Below are positions 14,234-16,147 of a DNA stretch of 16,147 nt, in pieces. The translations under genes were made by a program, and so were the position numbers. Location of the stretch: contig JACRHK010000283.1 of assembly GCA_016217625.1 (NCBI GenBank), positions 1 through 16,147 of the forward strand. The letters run 5' to 3'. The DNA is from Nitrospirota bacterium (lineage in GTDB: Bacteria; Nitrospirota; RBG-16-64-22; JACRHK01). Under the pieces are notes generated by a model. The model had not been told where the DNA came from. It saw only the letters and a list, made by a program, of their open reading frames with translations, and did no database searches. The stretch's first letter is position 1. The number at the start of each line of letters is the position of its first letter.

Positions 14234-16147
14234 GGTTTTTCTATTCTCACCGCGCACTGCTTATACGCCGGCTGGCGCGAATGAGGGTCGAGTAAACCCA
14301 GCGTCGCCAGGTTGGCTCCCCGAGCGAAGTGGAACGGCACAAACACCGTCCCCGGAGCCGTCCGCTCTGTGAGCTGGGCCAGCGCCTCCATGGATCCCCG
14401 GCGGGAGACCAGCCGGACATCCTCCATCTGCGCGATCCCGTGTCGCAGCGCATCCTTCGGGTTCATCTCCACGTAGGGAACAGGAGAGAACTTGTTCAGG
14501 TTCCCGATCCGCCCTGTCTTCGTCCGCGTGTGCCAGTGCTCCACGACCCGGCCCGTGTTGAACCAGAACGGGTACTCCTCATCAGGACGCTCGTTGTTGT
14601 CCTTAAACTCCAGAGGGATCAAGCGGGCTTTCCCATCCTCCGTGTGGAATCTTCCATCCGCATACAGCCGCGCGGTCCCGAGAGGTTGGAGGTTAGAGGC
14701 TTGAGGTTGAAGGCTTAAGGTAGTTGCCTCGAACCTTTCGCCTCCAACTTTTTCTAGCTTCTGACTCCTGACTTCCGACTCCTGACTTCTTTCAGGCGCC
14801 GGCCATTGAATCCCGCCCTCAGCCTCGAGACCCGCATAATCCATCCCCGAATAGTCGCAGGGGCGGCCTTGACTCACCCGTCGAATCTCGTCAAAGACCG
14901 CCTCCGGCGTCCTGGCTGTGAGGAGAGCGCCGAACCCCAAGCGATCCGCCAGGACGCAGAAAATATCCAAATCCGACCGGGCCTCGCCGGGCGGTTCCAC
15001 GGCTTTCCTGACCAAGTTCACTCTCCGCTCCGTGTTGGTGAAGGTCCCCGTCTTCTCCGCCCACATGGCTGCCGGAAGGAAGACGTGCGCATATTCGGCC
15101 GTCTCACCGGGAAAGAAGACGTCCTGGACGACCAGGAACTCTAACTGCTGCAAGGCCTCGGTAATCCGATGCGTGTCGGGCATGGAGGTCATCGGGTTCG
15201 TCGCAATGATCCAGAGCCCCTTGACCTCCCCCGCTTCGATGGCTGAAAAGATGTCGGTCATCGCGCGCCCACGGCTCTTGGGGAAAATCGCCTCATCGAC
15301 CCCCCAGAAGCGGGCAATCTCTGCGCGGTGTTCCGGGTTTTCGAGCAAGCGGTAGCCGGGCAATCCGGAACAGGAGGAGAACTCTCGCGTCCCCATGGCG
15401 TTGCACTGCCCGGTGATGGACAGGGGCGAACCGCCGTGACGTCCGACATTTCCCGTGAGGAGACAGAGGTTGTTGATCGCCACGACGCCGTCGGAGCCAT
15501 GGATCGATTGGTTGATGCCCATCGTCCAGATCGCCATCGCCGCGCGCGCCCGGGCGAATGTCCGCGCCGCATGTCGGATCGTCGGCGCGGGGATTCCCGT
15601 GATCGGCTCGGCATACTCGGGCGTGTAACGCGCCACGCGCAGCCGGAACTCCTCAACCCCCGTGGCATGCCGCGCGAGATAATCCCGGTCTTCCAACCCC
15701 TCAAACAGAACCACATGGGCCAGGGCGTTCAAGAGCACGACGTCCGTCCCTGGCGTAATGGGGATATGGAGTCCGCCCGAGGCGGATGCCTGCTGGGCAA
15801 AGGTGGTCACTCGCGGATCCACGACGATGACCGGGAAAGGTCTACGCTCCAACGCGCTCCGGAGCCGGTAGTAGAGCACCGGATGGCACTCCACCAGGTT
15901 CGACCCGAAGGCAATCAGGCACTCGGTCTGATCGAAGTCGTCGTAGCAGCCCGGAGGACCGTCGCTCCCGAAAGATCGTTTGTACCCCGAAACGGCGCTG
16001 GCCATGCAAAGCGTCGTGTTCCCATCGTAGTGGTTCGTGCCGAGCCCGCCGCGCACCAGTTTGCCGAGGGTATAGAACTCCTCCGTGTAGATCTGTCCCG
16101 TGCTCACGACAGCCAGCGCATCCTGTCCATACATGGACTGGATCCGC
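14212..16147 (-). CDS. nasA: Molybdopterin nitrate reductase catalytic subunit, NarB/NasA type (5' end missing)
   Basis: Catalytic subunit reducing nitrate to nitrite. The reading frame stays open to the right edge, so the N-terminus, where this family has its [4Fe-4S] cysteines, is outside the window. The first visible part has TLCMASAVSGY, whose cysteine (codon 16006-16008) is the likely molybdenum ligand, then SDGPPGCYDDFD and FGSNLVECHPV, typical of bacterial assimilatory nitrate reductases. A molybdopterin-binding C-terminal domain follows (FNTGRVVEHWHTRTKTGRIG, then CAVRI). No C-terminal BFD [2Fe-2S] domain is present. About 40 residues around 14681-14795 are encoded by heptamer arrays and interrupt the protein just before the C-terminal domain. 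Close identity with NarB, NasA or NasC cannot be settled by eye; periplasmic export cannot be judged without the N-terminus. Confidence 0.9.
   Translation of the reverse strand, partial: RIQSMYGQDALAVVSTGQIYTEEFYTLGKLVRGGLGTNHYDGNTTLCMASAVSGYKRSFGSDGPPGCYDDFDQTECLIAFGSNLVECHPVLYYRLRSALERRPFPVIVVDPRVTTFAQQASASGGLHIPITPGTDVVLLNALAHVVLFEGLEDRDYLARHATGVEEFRLRVARYTPEYAEPITGIPAPTIRHAARTFARARAAMAIWTMGINQSIHGSDGVVAINNLCLLTGNVGRHGGSPLSITGQCNAMGTREFSSCSGLPGYRLLENPEHRAEIARFWGVDEAIFPKSRGRAMTDIFSAIEAGEVKGLWIIATNPMTSMPDTHRITEALQQLEFLVVQDVFFPGETAEYAHVFLPAAMWAEKTGTFTNTERRVNLVRKAVEPPGEARSDLDIFCVLADRLGFGALLTARTPEAVFDEIRRVSQGRPCDYSGMDYAGLEAEGGIQWPAPERSQESEVRSQKLEKVGGERFEATTLSLQPQASNLQPLGTARLYADGRFHTEDGKARLIPLEFKDNNERPDEEYPFWFNTGRVVEHWHTRTKTGRIGNLNKFSPVPYVEMNPKDALRHGIAQMEDVRLVSRRGSMEALAQLTERTAPGTVFVPFHFARGANLATLGLLDPHSRQPAYKQCAVRIEKPATSNES
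14682..14747. repeat. Inverted heptamer array inside the nitrate reductase gene
   Basis: Six units of type GAGGTTG or AAGGCTT (14682-14723), a TTG spacer (14724-14726), then three units of CCTCNAA type (14727-14747). In frame; forms an imperfect foldback. Same layout as 13517-13568. Confidence 0.75.
14762..14789. repeat. Four tandem TGACTYC heptamers inside the nitrate reductase gene
   Basis: TGACTCC, TGACTTC, CGACTCC and TGACTTC in tandem. They encode ERSQESEVRSQ, nearly the same peptide as the nirB tail encoded by 6962-6989. Confidence 0.85.

Overview
The window is GC-rich and every gene I can support lies on the minus strand, so transcription runs from high to low coordinates. It is an almost complete nitrogen-acquisition locus of a Gram-negative bacterium, judged from the probable outer-membrane protein, the periplasmic multiheme cytochromes c and the quinol-linked membrane anchor. 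I cannot assign a species. The gene set and the abundant short heptamer arrays would suit Nitrospirota, Methylomirabilota (NC10) or a deltaproteobacterial-type lineage, but that is a guess.

Region 1 (16147 to 6614) is an assimilatory nitrate/nitrite operon with overlapping or nearly touching genes. In order it encodes a NarB/NasA-type molybdopterin nitrate reductase (5' end outside the window), a fused DmsB-like Fe-S and DmsC-like membrane-anchor protein, a NarK/NasA-type nitrate transporter, a PP2C phosphatase-Ser/Thr kinase fusion with a C-terminal membrane anchor, and the siroheme nitrite reductase subunits NirB and NirD. Nitrate would be imported, reduced to nitrite with electrons probably from quinol, then reduced to ammonium with NAD(P)H.

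Region 2 (6613 to 4283) is a second route from nitrite to ammonium: the membrane tetraheme cytochrome NrfH and the pentaheme nitrite reductase NrfA. NrfA appears to have lost the usual calcium ligands.

Region 3 (4282 to 11) handles ammonium. It holds a divergent Amt that has lost both pore histidines and both gate phenylalanines, then a segment with a good sigma-54 promoter and paired upstream dyads, then an operon of a probable outer-membrane protein, a canonical Amt and a PII protein. The simplest reading is that ammonium made or released by NirBD and NrfHA is retained, recaptured and sensed here.

Across these genes runs a family of short tandem arrays (6-, 7- and 8-base units, often as inverted arrays). 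They sit at gene junctions, in a linker between protein domains, and inside the nitrate reductase itself. A separate 53-bp double-hairpin element lies between nrfA and the divergent amt. The most unusual single item is the divergent Amt at 2933-4156.
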